DNA of 64,000 bases, taken from positions 722,987-786,986 of the forward strand of contig NZ_OCMT01000004.1 of the NCBI RefSeq assembly GCF_900215335.1, given 5' to 3'. This document shows positions 24,981-33,528 of this stretch, piece after piece; the first letter of the stretch is position 1; every line of letters starts with the position of its first letter. Under the pieces are notes generated by a model. That model did no database searches. It had not been told where the DNA came from and saw nothing but the letters and a program-made list of their open reading frames with translations. Source of the DNA: Pedobacter xixiisoli. Its GTDB lineage: Bacteria; Bacteroidota; Bacteroidia; Sphingobacteriales; Sphingobacteriaceae. The position numbers and the translations under genes are program-made.

Positions 24981-26672
24981 ATGAAAAAACTAAACTTATT
25001 ATGGGTGCTTTTAATAGCACTTTTTACCGTATTTTATGCTGATAACGGCTATGCTCAGCAATCTCAAGAAGATACCACGGCAACTGCCGATATGGGCGAC
25101 ATTGAGTTTACCACTATTGGTTCTAAGGAAGATAGTATTGCGAACAGTAAAATTCCAGCATCTAAAGAAGCAGCTGTAGATACTGTTAAAAATGGAACAG
25201 CGGTAACTGCTACTGCAACTCCGGCAGAACCAACTTCCCTTTGGGTAACTTTCGGATTAGGTTTGCTGGCAGGTTTAGCCGCATTCTTTTTACCTTGTAT
25301 TTTTCCGATGGTGCCACTTACCGTTGGTTTTTTTACTAAACGGGCAGAAAGTAAAGCCAAAGGGATTAGAAGTGCCATTATCTATGGTTTATCTATCATC
25401 GTTATTTACGTTGGTTTAGGTATCATCATCACTTTAATTTGGGGTGCAAGCGCACTCAACCAGATTTCTACCGATGGCTTCTTCAACGTTTTCATCTTCA
25501 TTATTCTATTGATATTTGGTATCTCGTTCTTAGGCGCATTTGAAATTATGTTGCCAAGTTCTATCGTAAACAAACTCGATGCAAAGTCAGATTCGAAAGG
25601 TTTAGGTGGGATATTCTTCATGGCAGCAACCTTGGCTGTAGTTTCGTTTTCTTGTACTGGACCACTAATTGGAACTTCGTTGGTAGCCATCAATACAGAT
25701 TTGCTTACGCCAATTGTGGTGATGTTCGGTTTTTCACTTTCGTTAGCTTTAATCTTTACCACATTTGCCATCTTCCCAAGCTTAATGACTGGCTTGCCTA
25801 AATCTGGAGGTTGGTTGAACTCGATCAAAGTAGTTTTGGGTTTTTTGGAGTTAGGCTTATCACTGAAATTCCTTTCTACTGCAGATTTGGCTTACCATTG
25901 GGGTATTTTAGATAGAGAGATTTTTCTAGCTATTTGGATTGTATTGGCCATTCTTTTAGGGGTTTACTTATTAGGAAAAATCAAATTCTCTCACGATAGT
26001 GATTTGCCTTACGTTTCTGTACCAAGGTTTTTTGTAGCAGTTGCAAGTTTTGTTTTTGCAGTTTACTTAATCCCAGGCTTATGGGGAGCACCTTTAAAAG
26101 CAGTAAGTGCATTGGTACCGCCTTTGGCTACTCAAGATTTTGTAATAGGAGAGGGTAGCGGAACGGGTACGGCTTCGCATAGTGATAACTCTGGAAAGAA
26201 AAAGAAATATGCCGATTTTCTTCATATCCCCCATGGAATAGATGGCTATTTCGATTACGAAGAAGCTCTAGCTTATGCCAAAGAAGTAAAAAAGCCATTA
26301 TTTTTAGACTTTACCGGTCACGGATGTGTGAACTGTAGAGAAATGGAAGCACGTGTTTGGTCTGATAAACGAGTGTTAAAAAAATTGAAAGAAGATTACA
26401 TCGTAGTCTCGCTTTATACTGACGATAAGACGGCTTTGCCAGAGGCAGAACAATTTTATTCGCAAATCTTGAAAACTCAAGTGAACACGGTTGGAAAAAA
26501 ATTCCAACATTTGCAGGCAGAAAGATTTGGTACCATTGCGCAGCCTTACTATGTGCTGCTTGATACCGAAGAAAAAGAACTGGTTTCTCCGCCGATAGGT
26601 GTTGAATTTAATATAGATGCATATTTGGGCTATCTTGATAAGGGATTAACTGAATTTGCTAACAAAAAATAA
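24981..26672 (+). CDS. dsbD: DsbD-like thiol:disulfide interchange protein without the N-terminal domain
   Basis: This 563-aa membrane protein moves reducing power from cytoplasmic thioredoxin to the periplasm. A signal peptide (to about residue 25) and a Thr/Ala-rich linker precede a CcdA-like region of about eight membrane helices. That region carries the two redox cysteines, Cys106 in FLPCIFPM and about Cys225 in FSCTGP. A C-terminal thioredoxin-like domain has CVNC near 449-452. The usual N-terminal Ig-like domain is missing; the two preceding genes encode free-standing versions. pfkA starts immediately after the stop codon. Confidence 0.92.
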   Translation: MKKLNLLWVLLIALFTVFYADNGYAQQSQEDTTATADMGDIEFTTIGSKEDSIANSKIPASKEAAVDTVKNGTAVTATATPAEPTSLWVTFGLGLLAGLAAFFLPCIFPMVPLTVGFFTKRAESKAKGIRSAIIYGLSIIVIYVGLGIIITLIWGASALNQISTDGFFNVFIFIILLIFGISFLGAFEIMLPSSIVNKLDAKSDSKGLGGIFFMAATLAVVSFSCTGPLIGTSLVAINTDLLTPIVVMFGFSLSLALIFTTFAIFPSLMTGLPKSGGWLNSIKVVLGFLELGLSLKFLSTADLAYHWGILDREIFLAIWIVLAILLGVYLLGKIKFSHDSDLPYVSVPRFFVAVASFVFAVYLIPGLWGAPLKAVSALVPPLATQDFVIGEGSGTGTASHSDNSGKKKKYADFLHIPHGIDGYFDYEEALAYAKEVKKPLFLDFTGHGCVNCREMEARVWSDKRVLKKLKEDYIVVSLYTDDKTALPEAEQFYSQILKTQVNTVGKKFQHLQAERFGTIAQPYYVLLDTEEKELVSPPIGVEFNIDAYLGYLDKGLTEFANKK

Positions 26673-27656
26673 ATGAGCAAAATACAAAATATAGGTGTGC
26701 TAACTTCTGGGGGCGATTCTCCAGGAATGAATGCCGCAATTAGAGCTGTTGTTAGAGGTAGTTTATACTACAAGTTGAAAGTTACGGGGGTTTTAAGAGG
26801 GTATGATGGTTTAATCAATGCTGATTTTATTCCGATGGATGGTAAATCTGTTGCGAATATTATTCAACGTGGTGGAACTATTTTAAAAACTGCCCGTTGC
26901 GACGATTTTAGAAGTAAGGAAGGAAGAGCTAAAGCCTATAAAAACTTAGTTGAGAGCAATATAGATGCTTTAGTAGTAATTGGCGGAGACGGAACTTTTA
27001 CTGGTGCAGACGTATTCTCGCAAGAGTATGATTTTCCCATTATTGGTTTACCGGGAACTATTGACAACGATTTAGAAGGTACCGATTTAACCATTGGTTA
27101 CGATACTGCGATTAATACGGTAGTAAATGCTGTAGATAAGATTAGAGATACGGCAGAATCTCACGATAGGCTTTTCATTGTAGAGGTGATGGGTCGAGAT
27201 TCGGGCATGATTGCTTTAAGAAGTGGTATTGGCGTAGGAGCTGAAGCTATTCTTATCCCAGAAGCAAAGACTGGAATTGAAGATTTAATACACCGTGTAG
27301 AGCACGGACGTAAAGACAAAGCATCGAAAATTATTGTGGTAGCCGAAGGCGATGAAGCTGGTGGTGCTTACAATGTTGGGGAGGCTTTAAAAGCAAATTT
27401 CCCTCACCACGATATTAGGGTTTCGGTGTTGGGACACATCCAACGTGGTGGAAGTCCTTCTTGTGCAGATAGAGTATTGGCAAGTCGTTTAGGTGTTGCC
27501 GCTGTAGAAGCTTTGCTAGAAGGAAAGTCGAAAGTAATGGTTGGACAAATCAATAAAGAGATTGTATTTACGCCATTTTCTAAGGCGATTAAACATATCG
27601 ATGCGACGCAAGTTACACCAGCTTGGTTGAAATTGGCAGAGATTTTATCACTATAA
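26673..27656 (+). CDS. pfkA: ATP-dependent 6-phosphofructokinase
   Basis: This 327-aa glycolytic enzyme phosphorylates fructose 6-phosphate. GGDSPGMNA (13-21), GGDGT (104-108) and PGTIDND with catalytic Asp131 are intact. The glycine in GGDGT and the glycine in PGTID indicate ATP rather than pyrophosphate as donor. There is no gap after dsbD, so translation may be coupled, although no functional link is known. A strong terminator follows at 27677-27704. Confidence 0.97.
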   Translation: MSKIQNIGVLTSGGDSPGMNAAIRAVVRGSLYYKLKVTGVLRGYDGLINADFIPMDGKSVANIIQRGGTILKTARCDDFRSKEGRAKAYKNLVESNIDALVVIGGDGTFTGADVFSQEYDFPIIGLPGTIDNDLEGTDLTIGYDTAINTVVNAVDKIRDTAESHDRLFIVEVMGRDSGMIALRSGIGVGAEAILIPEAKTGIEDLIHRVEHGRKDKASKIIVVAEGDEAGGAYNVGEALKANFPHHDIRVSVLGHIQRGGSPSCADRVLASRLGVAAVEALLEGKSKVMVGQINKEIVFTPFSKAIKHIDATQVTPAWLKLAEILSL

Positions 27657-27676
27657 GGAATAATCGTTAGGTATAA

Positions 27677-27704
27677 AGCCAGTGTTAACCGCACTGGCTT
27701 TTTT
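27677..27704 (+). terminator. Terminator after pfkA
   Basis: AGCCAGTG (27677-27684) pairs with CACTGGCT (27692-27699) across a 7-nt loop, followed by six T. It ends the nDsbD-dsbD-pfkA unit. Confidence 0.9.
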
Positions 27705-27748
27705 GTTGTCTGTAAATTTCATACCTTGAAATTGAAAAACATCTATCT

Positions 27749-29287
27749 ATGCTTGTAAAAACTTATGGAAGTGCCGTTTACGGGGTAGACGCTATTACCA
27801 TTACCATTGAAGTGAACGTTGGGGCTGGCAGCAAATATTATATGGTAGGCTTACCTGATAATGCTGTGAAAGAAAGTCTTCATCGAGTAGAAAGCGCTAT
27901 CCGTGTTGCTGGATACCACATGCCTCGTCAAAAAATATTGGTCAATTTAGCACCCGCTGATATTAGGAAAGAAGGTTCTGCCTACGATTTGCCTATTGCT
28001 ATTGGTGTTTTGGCCGCTTCTGGTCAGATAGATGGCACAAAACTGGAAAAGTATGTGATTATGGGCGAGCTATCGCTTGATGGCGGCTTGCAGAGTATTA
28101 AAGGTGCTTTACCTATTGCCATACAGGCTAGAAAAGAGGGCTTTGAAGGATTGATTTTGCCGAATGTAAATTCGAGGGAAGCCGCCATTGTAAATGATGT
28201 AGATGTTTATGGAATGGAGAGTTTGCTGGATGTCATCCACTTTTTTACTGGAAAGGAACAGCCGCAACCCATTAAAGTAGATACTCGCGAAGAATTCTAT
28301 AAACAAATTAATAGCTACGAACAGGATTTTTCTGATGTGAAAGGACAGGAGAATATTAAGAGGGCGTTGGAGATTGCAGCAGCTGGTGGTCACAATGTGA
28401 TTTTAATTGGCCCACCAGGTGCAGGTAAGACCATGCTGGCGAAAAGATTGCCTACTATTTTGCCGCCGTTGAATTTACATGAAGCTTTAGAAAGCACTAA
28501 AATCTATTCTGTGGCTGGTCGCTTAACGGCAAGTAATGCCTTAATGACAGAACGACCTTACAGAGACCCTCACCATACCATTTCGGATGTAGCGCTCGTT
28601 GGTGGTGGAATGAATCCGCAACCTGGGGAAATTTCTTTAGCCCATAATGGCGTTTTGTTTTTGGATGAACTCCCAGAGTTTAAGCGTACTGTACTGGAAG
28701 TGATGCGTCAGCCTTTGGAAGACAGAAAGGTTACCATTTCTAGGGCTCGGTTTTCGGTGGAATATCCAGCGAGTTTTATGCTGGTAGCTTCTATGAATCC
28801 CTGTCCATGTGGCTTTTATAACCACCCAGAAAAGGAATGCGTTTGCGGTCCAGGCGTAGTGCAAAAATACCTCAGCAAAATCTCGGGACCATTATTAGAT
28901 AGAATTGATTTACACGTAGAAGTTACGCCTGTTAATTTCTCGGAATTGTCGTCGTCTCGTCCTGCGGAAAAAAGCAATCTGATTAGAGACAGAGTGATTA
29001 AAGCAAGGGAAATACAAGATCAACGCTTTGTGGAAATGGATGGTGTGCATTCGAATGCGCAAATGAGTGCCAATATGGTAAGAAAAATCTGTGAAATTGA
29101 TGAAGTTGGTAGGGGCTTGATTAAACAGGCAATGGAAAAGTTAGGTTTGTCTGCCCGTGCTTACGATCGTATTTTGAAAGTATCCCGCACCATCGCAGAT
29201 TTAGCAGGCAGCGATAAAATAGAAATTGAGCATTTGGCAGAGGCCATTCATTATAGAAGTTTGGATAGAGAAAGCTGGGCAGGGTAG
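27749..29287 (+). CDS. YifB/ComM family Mg-chelatase-like AAA ATPase
   Basis: This 512-aa protein has an N-terminal domain of the YifB type (residues 1-165, opening with a Lon-S5-like segment). An AAA+ domain follows with Walker A GPPGAGKT near residue 226 and a C-terminal Mg-chelatase-like lid. A four-cysteine cluster, CPCG...CVCG near 350-375, is typical of the family. ComM acts as a hexameric helicase promoting branch migration during natural transformation. The promoter is not obvious. A short-repeat element begins 35 bp after the stop codon. Confidence 0.92.
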   Translation: MLVKTYGSAVYGVDAITITIEVNVGAGSKYYMVGLPDNAVKESLHRVESAIRVAGYHMPRQKILVNLAPADIRKEGSAYDLPIAIGVLAASGQIDGTKLEKYVIMGELSLDGGLQSIKGALPIAIQARKEGFEGLILPNVNSREAAIVNDVDVYGMESLLDVIHFFTGKEQPQPIKVDTREEFYKQINSYEQDFSDVKGQENIKRALEIAAAGGHNVILIGPPGAGKTMLAKRLPTILPPLNLHEALESTKIYSVAGRLTASNALMTERPYRDPHHTISDVALVGGGMNPQPGEISLAHNGVLFLDELPEFKRTVLEVMRQPLEDRKVTISRARFSVEYPASFMLVASMNPCPCGFYNHPEKECVCGPGVVQKYLSKISGPLLDRIDLHVEVTPVNFSELSSSRPAEKSNLIRDRVIKAREIQDQRFVEMDGVHSNAQMSANMVRKICEIDEVGRGLIKQAMEKLGLSARAYDRILKVSRTIADLAGSDKIEIEHLAEAIHYRSLDRESWAG

Positions 29288-29321
29288 TCTTTCGTATATC
29301 GAATATGTAATTAGGCGTTTC

Positions 29322-29419
29322 GTCATTTCGACCTTGTGGAGAATTGCAAATCAGCGAAGCTAAATCTTTTAAGGTGGGTTGGGAATGTTCAAAGATCTCT
29401 CCGCTACGGTCGAGATGAC
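29322..29419. repeat. MITE-like element of the GTCATTTCGA family, left of the GIY-YIG gene
   Basis: GTCATTTCGA (29322-29331) and TCGAGATGAC (29410-29419) form the ends. The interior carries TTGGGAATGTTCAAAGATCT, shared with the element at 29777-29872. The two copies are in the same orientation and flank the GIY-YIG gene. Confidence 0.8.
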
Positions 29420-29455
29420 GGCAGAATAACTGAACAGTCAAATAATATAAATTAA

Positions 29456-29755
29456 ATGGAAAGAGGCGGTTGTATCTACATTATGACTAATTATCAAAGA
29501 AGCACCTTGTATATAGGCGTAACTTCAGATTTAAGAAGTAGGATATGTGAACATCTGACGAAGTTTTATCCCAATTCTTTCACTGCTAAATATGAGCTGA
29601 CAATTTGTGTCTATTTCGAAATACATCTTACAATAGAAGAAGCAATTGCTAGGGAGAAACAGCTGAAAAAGTGGAACAGAGCGAAAAAAGAGATTTTAAT
29701 TAATAGGTCTAATAAAGAATGGAAAGATTTAAGTCCAGAAATAATGGAGTGGTAA
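29456..29755 (+). CDS. Small GIY-YIG nuclease family protein
   Basis: This 99-aa protein is a stand-alone GIY-YIG endonuclease domain of the UPF0213/YhbQ type. The first strand reads CIYIMT, the second LYIGVT, and the catalytic arginine lies in LRSRICEH. The glutamate helix reads IEEAIAREKQLKKW, and WKDLSPEI is the usual C-terminal end. All key positions appear intact, so it is probably active. Its cellular role is unknown for the family. It sits between two copies of the same inverted-repeat element in direct orientation and has no operon partners, which invites the idea of a nuclease-assisted repeat unit. Confidence 0.9.
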   Translation: MERGGCIYIMTNYQRSTLYIGVTSDLRSRICEHLTKFYPNSFTAKYELTICVYFEIHLTIEEAIAREKQLKKWNRAKKEILINRSNKEWKDLSPEIMEW

Positions 29756-29776
29756 TTTTGATTTCCTAGACGTGTC

Positions 29777-29872
29777 GTCATTTCGACCTTGTGGAGAAAT
29801 CTTTGAGGTTGGTTGGGAATGTTCAAATATCTCTCTCCCGAAGATTCGGGACTGCGCTTCAGTTGAGATGAC
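29777..29872. repeat. MITE-like element of the GTCATTTCGA family, right of the GIY-YIG gene
   Basis: GTCATTTCGA (29777-29786) and TTGAGATGAC (29863-29872) form the ends, with the interior GGTTGGGAATGTTCAAATAT matching the left copy. A small TCCCGAAGATTCGGGA hairpin interrupts the right side and is absent from the left copy. Confidence 0.8.
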
Positions 29873-29886
29873 GATTGATTTTATGC

Positions 29887-29920
29887 TTCATTGCCGTCGG
29901 TTTAAACCGACGGCAATGAA
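29887..29920. repeat. 34-bp perfect palindrome
   Basis: TTCATTGCCGTCGGTTT (29887-29903) is followed at once by its exact reverse complement (29904-29920), with no loop. It lies immediately beyond the stop codon of the 75-aa gene on the minus strand. It could extrude as a cruciform or act as a two-way terminator. A relative lies at 325-344. Confidence 0.9.
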
Positions 29921-29922
29921 AC

Positions 29923-30150
29923 CTATGAGGTCATATATTTTTCGATAATGGCACCAAAATCCTCTACTTCATCATTTTCTTCAATTACTGGCTCATCAGT
30001 TTTGTAATCAATACGCACCCATTTTTTGCCATTTAGCTTGGTAATCAATAGATATTCTTCTTCCATCTTGAAAATGGTGAAGGTGTTATCTTCTTCGGGG
30101 ACTATTTCGTAAACTAAGCCACGAAGTTTAAAGTGAAAAGACTCTTCCAT
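29923..30150 (-). CDS. Small acidic conserved protein, copy 2
   Basis: This 75-aa cytoplasmic protein has no signal peptide or membrane segment. It is paralogous to the 91-aa product of the gene 3 bp upstream: both have F-L...Y-I-F pattern strands, EEYL(L/Q)I, a KWVR/QWIKFD segment and DEPV/GTPVFE...E near the end. The predicted fold is an all-beta sheet with a short final helix. I recognise no characterised family. The pair is clearly one operon. Confidence 0.7.
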   Translation of the reverse strand: MEESFHFKLRGLVYEIVPEEDNTFTIFKMEEEYLLITKLNGKKWVRIDYKTDEPVIEENDEVEDFGAIIEKYMTS

Positions 30151-30153
30151 AGA

Positions 30154-30429
30154 TTAATACTCCTCGTCGCTTTGGTCGCTCTCGTCGTTCTCTTCGTCTT
30201 CTTCAGGTTCTTCCTTGTAAGCTTCAATTAGCTTTCCTAAAGCATTCACTTCTTCGTCCGATTCAAATACAGGTGTGCCAGTTTCACCGTCAAATTTAAT
30301 CCATTGCTCTCCATCATCTTTTTGGATTTGCAAATATTCTTTACCGTCTTTGTAAATGGTGTAAGTTTCTTCCCCCTCTGGGAAAACAGCGTAATTGATG
30401 TTGTTAAGTTCTAAATCGAAAGGCTGCAT
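30154..30429 (-). CDS. Small acidic conserved protein, copy 1
   Basis: This 91-aa paralogue of the next gene carries an extra highly acidic tail (about residues 75-91, rich in Glu and Asp and ending SDEEY). The core has alternating hydrophobic strands (YAVFPEGEETYTIYKDGKEY). No catalytic motif is visible. An A/T-rich heptad tract (30433-30453) lies immediately before the start. The function is unknown; a small binding or adaptor role is a guess. Confidence 0.7.
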   Translation of the reverse strand: MQPFDLELNNINYAVFPEGEETYTIYKDGKEYLQIQKDDGEQWIKFDGETGTPVFESDEEVNALGKLIEAYKEEPEEDEENDESDQSDEEY

Positions 30430-30432
30430 AAT

Positions 30433-30453
30433 AAGTTAAAAGTTTAAAGTAAA
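30433..30453 (-). repeat. Heptanucleotide tract before a start codon (3 units)
   Basis: Read on the minus strand this is TTTACTT, TAAACTT, TTAACTT, then ATT and the ATG. The units contain no G. It is a short member of the class found before giant gene A, the MBL gene and fabD. Confidence 0.5.
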
Positions 30454-30482
30454 AAATTGTAGATGTTTAAACATAGCGTTTT

Positions 30483-30537
30483 GTCAGGCTGAGCTTGTCG
30501 AAGCCTTTGCGAAACATTTCGAAAAGCTCAATGTGAC
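30483..30537. repeat. Inverted-repeat element, GTCA...TGAGCTT family
   Basis: GTCAGGCTGAGCTTGTCGAA (30483-30502) is matched by an inverted TTCGAAAAGCTCAATGTGAC (30518-30537), with two or three mismatches. It lies between the SNF2 gene and the pair of small acidic genes. It has the same general size and terminal GTCA/TGAC as the GTCATTTCGA family but a different sequence. Confidence 0.8.
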
Positions 30538-30558
30538 ACGGACCCTGCTTCTTTGGGT

Positions 30559-33528
30559 TTACGCCAAAAGGTCTCTAATATCATCTTTACTTAATGATTT
30601 AAAGAAGCTTTCTTCCGTAGTAATTAACGAGCTTGCTAGTGATTTCTTGCGACGCTGCAAGGCCAAAATTTTCTCTTCTACGGTGTCTTTTGAAATGAAC
30701 TTGTAAATGAATACTTTTTTGTCCTGACCAATTCTATGCGTACGGTCAATGGCTTGTTGCTCAATAGCTGGGTTCCACCAAGGGTCTAGGATAAATACAT
30801 AATCGGCTTGGGTTAAGTTTAAGCCCACACCACCCGCTTTTATGGAGATTAAGAAAACCTTTAAATCTTCATTCTGTTGGAAATCTGCTACGATTTCTCC
30901 TCTGTTTCTAGTGCCGCCATCTAAATAAGCATAGCTGATTTGCTCCTTTTCCAGATGCTTTCTAAAGATATCCAAGTGTTTCACGAATTGAGAGAAAATC
31001 AAGACTTTGTGCCCACCTTTCAAAACGTTGTCCAGCGTATGCATCACATTTTCGAACTTGCCAGAATCCGAAGTATATTCATTGTCAATCATAACAGGGT
31101 GGTTAGCCAACTGGCGTAAAGCGGTTAATCCCTGCAAAATCTGGATTTGTTTTTTGGCGTAAGTGCCATTGTCCATGCTGCTTAACAAATCGTTGCGATA
31201 AGCCGATTTCGTTTTTTCGTAATAAGCCGCTTGGTCTTCGCTCATATCGCAATAGAAAATATGTTCCGTTTTAGGAGGTAGCTCCGAGGCAACTTGCTCT
31301 TTTGTTCTACGTAAAACAAAAGGTTTGATGATAGCCTGTAGCTTCTTCGCTTTATCTTCGTCCTTGCGTTTTTCGATGGCTTGTACATACTCCTCGTTAA
31401 AGAAAGCTTGCGTACCCAATAAGCCTGGATTAAGAAAGGTTAACTGCGTCCATAAGTCACTAACCGAGTTTTCTATTGGCGTACCGCTCAGTACCAATTT
31501 GTGCCTCGATTTCAGCATTCTCACCGCCTTGAACGACTTAGAAGAAGGATTTTTGATGTTCTGACTTTCATCGAGAATGATGTAGTTGAAATAAAATCCC
31601 TGCAATACATCAGCATCTACGCGGGTTACACCGTAAGTGGTAATCACTACGTCGTACTTGTCAAAAGTAGCGACATCCTTATTCCTGTTGGTACCAGTAT
31701 GCGAAAGAATTTTTAAGGACGGCGTAAATTTCTTTGCTTCGTTAATCCAGTTGTAAATTAGAGAAGTAGGCATAATAATTAACGAAGTGCTGTGGCTGTT
31801 CTGTTGTACATCCTCTTCCTTCATCTTTTGCAGCATGGCTAAGGTTTGGATGGTTTTACCCAAACCCATATCGTCTGCCAAGCAACCTCCAAAGTTATAT
31901 TCACGTAAAAAACTGAACCAATTGTAGCCCGCTTTTTGGTAATGACGTAAGTCACCTTTGAAATTTACAGGCATCGAAAAATCATCGATTTGCTCAAAAT
32001 CGTTCAACTTTTGCAATTTGCGATCTAGCGTGACATTGGCAATGCTGTCTTCGGCCAAATCGTTAATTAAACCGATATGGTATTTTTTCAACTTCAATTG
32101 CTTGCCCCCATCAGCTAAGCTAAATAGGCTGCTGTATTGCGTAAACCACTTTTCAGGGATAACGGCAATATCGCCATCTGGCAAAACGAATTCCCTTTTT
32201 TTATGAAGGATATGCTGTTTCAGTGAAATGAACGGAATAGGATGAATGCCAAAATAAACGATGGCGTTGATATCAAACCAATCATTGTCTTCTTTGATTT
32301 CGAAATCAATTTTATTGCTGCCAAGTACAAAACGCTTGGCACTGTTGGCTTGCTCCACTTCAAAACCATGCTCCTTTAAAACATCAATATGCTCATTTAC
32401 CCAACTAATGATGGCATAAGAAGCATCGTGGTTTTCGTTTAAAATAGGTAGTTCTAAATGATGGAAAAGCGCACTCACTTTTTTTAAGCCTAAGCCTGTT
32501 AAGAAGTTGAATTGCTGTTTCTCCCAATCAATATTTCTTTTGATGCGATGGAAGGTATAGTTTACCGTTGCATTAGCAGTGCTAGGTTCATCGTCGATTA
32601 TACTTTCTGCAAGAGCAGTATTAGCATTTTCCTTAACGCTCTCTTTAGTTAAGCGAACCGTAACCTTATGCTCGTTACCCATGGCAAACGAGTATTCACC
32701 ATATTTGAAATAAAGCTGTATTTGCGAAATGCCGCCCTCCACGTAAATCACCTTGATGGCTGCCTTGGGTTCATGCTTTTCGGTTTTAATGTCGAAACCT
32801 TCTGCATAAACATGGTATTTCTCTATTAGCGGAGCTACAAACTTCTCGAAGTAAGTTTCTTCCGTCGCTTTTGGGATGGTAATGTATCTTTTGTTAAGGA
32901 AAGGCGTTAGTTTTTTACCTTCAAAATCTTGTTCGAAGAAATACATCACGTCGTTTAATAACAACCAAGCAGGCTGATTGCAAATAACTTGGGCATCTTT
33001 AAACATAAAATCAATACGCAAGCCCTGATATTTGATGGTCGGAAAATATCGAGTTTCCATTTCGTTTCTACGGAAGTGAAATAAAATCGTAGAAGCTTCG
33101 GTAGCCAGTTCCAGTTTCCTCTCGGCGGGCCAGCCGTCTTTATCCATTAAATATAAACCGCCTTTAGTTTTAAGGATTTCCAATACCTCCACCAGCTTTT
33201 TCTCCATCTTTGGTCTTACAGAATCGTAAAATTTCTGGTCGTAAAACTTGCTGAAAAACTCAAAAGGCCTAATTGCTTTTTTATAGTATTTTTTGATGAT
33301 GAAATCTTGCTCGGTCTCATCCAAAATCTTGATGAGCTTAAAATCTAAATCGGTAAGGTGTTTGGCAAACTCTTGTGCCGTGTGTGTGAATAGTCTTTGG
33401 TAGGTTAACGAGAAATCGCCTTGCGGATTGAGCTGAACAATATGCGGCTCAATTAAATAGCCCAGATAATCGTGTTTGCACAATGAATACACAATCTGAC
33501 ATGGAGCTGAACTATTTACTCGTAACAT
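30559..33528 (-). CDS. SNF2 family DNA-dependent ATPase/helicase
   Basis: This 989-aa protein has a long N-terminal region (1-530) of unknown fold, then a complete SNF2 motor. Walker A is DDMGLGKT (near 551-559), the Walker B box reads DESQ near residue 652 instead of DEAH, motif III includes SGTPIENS, and the second RecA-like lobe ends with GVGLNLT and QAIDRTHRIGQ. Bacterial members remodel nucleoprotein or RNA polymerase complexes (as RapA does), but the partner here is not known. No zinc-binding SWIM motif was seen. It appears to be a single-gene unit. Confidence 0.92.
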   Translation of the reverse strand: MLRVNSSAPCQIVYSLCKHDYLGYLIEPHIVQLNPQGDFSLTYQRLFTHTAQEFAKHLTDLDFKLIKILDETEQDFIIKKYYKKAIRPFEFFSKFYDQKFYDSVRPKMEKKLVEVLEILKTKGGLYLMDKDGWPAERKLELATEASTILFHFRRNEMETRYFPTIKYQGLRIDFMFKDAQVICNQPAWLLLNDVMYFFEQDFEGKKLTPFLNKRYITIPKATEETYFEKFVAPLIEKYHVYAEGFDIKTEKHEPKAAIKVIYVEGGISQIQLYFKYGEYSFAMGNEHKVTVRLTKESVKENANTALAESIIDDEPSTANATVNYTFHRIKRNIDWEKQQFNFLTGLGLKKVSALFHHLELPILNENHDASYAIISWVNEHIDVLKEHGFEVEQANSAKRFVLGSNKIDFEIKEDNDWFDINAIVYFGIHPIPFISLKQHILHKKREFVLPDGDIAVIPEKWFTQYSSLFSLADGGKQLKLKKYHIGLINDLAEDSIANVTLDRKLQKLNDFEQIDDFSMPVNFKGDLRHYQKAGYNWFSFLREYNFGGCLADDMGLGKTIQTLAMLQKMKEEDVQQNSHSTSLIIMPTSLIYNWINEAKKFTPSLKILSHTGTNRNKDVATFDKYDVVITTYGVTRVDADVLQGFYFNYIILDESQNIKNPSSKSFKAVRMLKSRHKLVLSGTPIENSVSDLWTQLTFLNPGLLGTQAFFNEEYVQAIEKRKDEDKAKKLQAIIKPFVLRRTKEQVASELPPKTEHIFYCDMSEDQAAYYEKTKSAYRNDLLSSMDNGTYAKKQIQILQGLTALRQLANHPVMIDNEYTSDSGKFENVMHTLDNVLKGGHKVLIFSQFVKHLDIFRKHLEKEQISYAYLDGGTRNRGEIVADFQQNEDLKVFLISIKAGGVGLNLTQADYVFILDPWWNPAIEQQAIDRTHRIGQDKKVFIYKFISKDTVEEKILALQRRKKSLASSLITTEESFFKSLSKDDIRDLLA

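Noticed and set aside
29121..29441. Minus-strand frame containing HLDRSGEI-like sequence
   Set aside because: It crosses the end of comM and an inverted-repeat element. Such peptides are translations of the GTCATTTCGA repeat family.
29456..29755. Homing endonuclease within an intron
   Set aside because: The gene is intergenic, interrupts no host gene, and has the length of stand-alone UPF0213-type domains.
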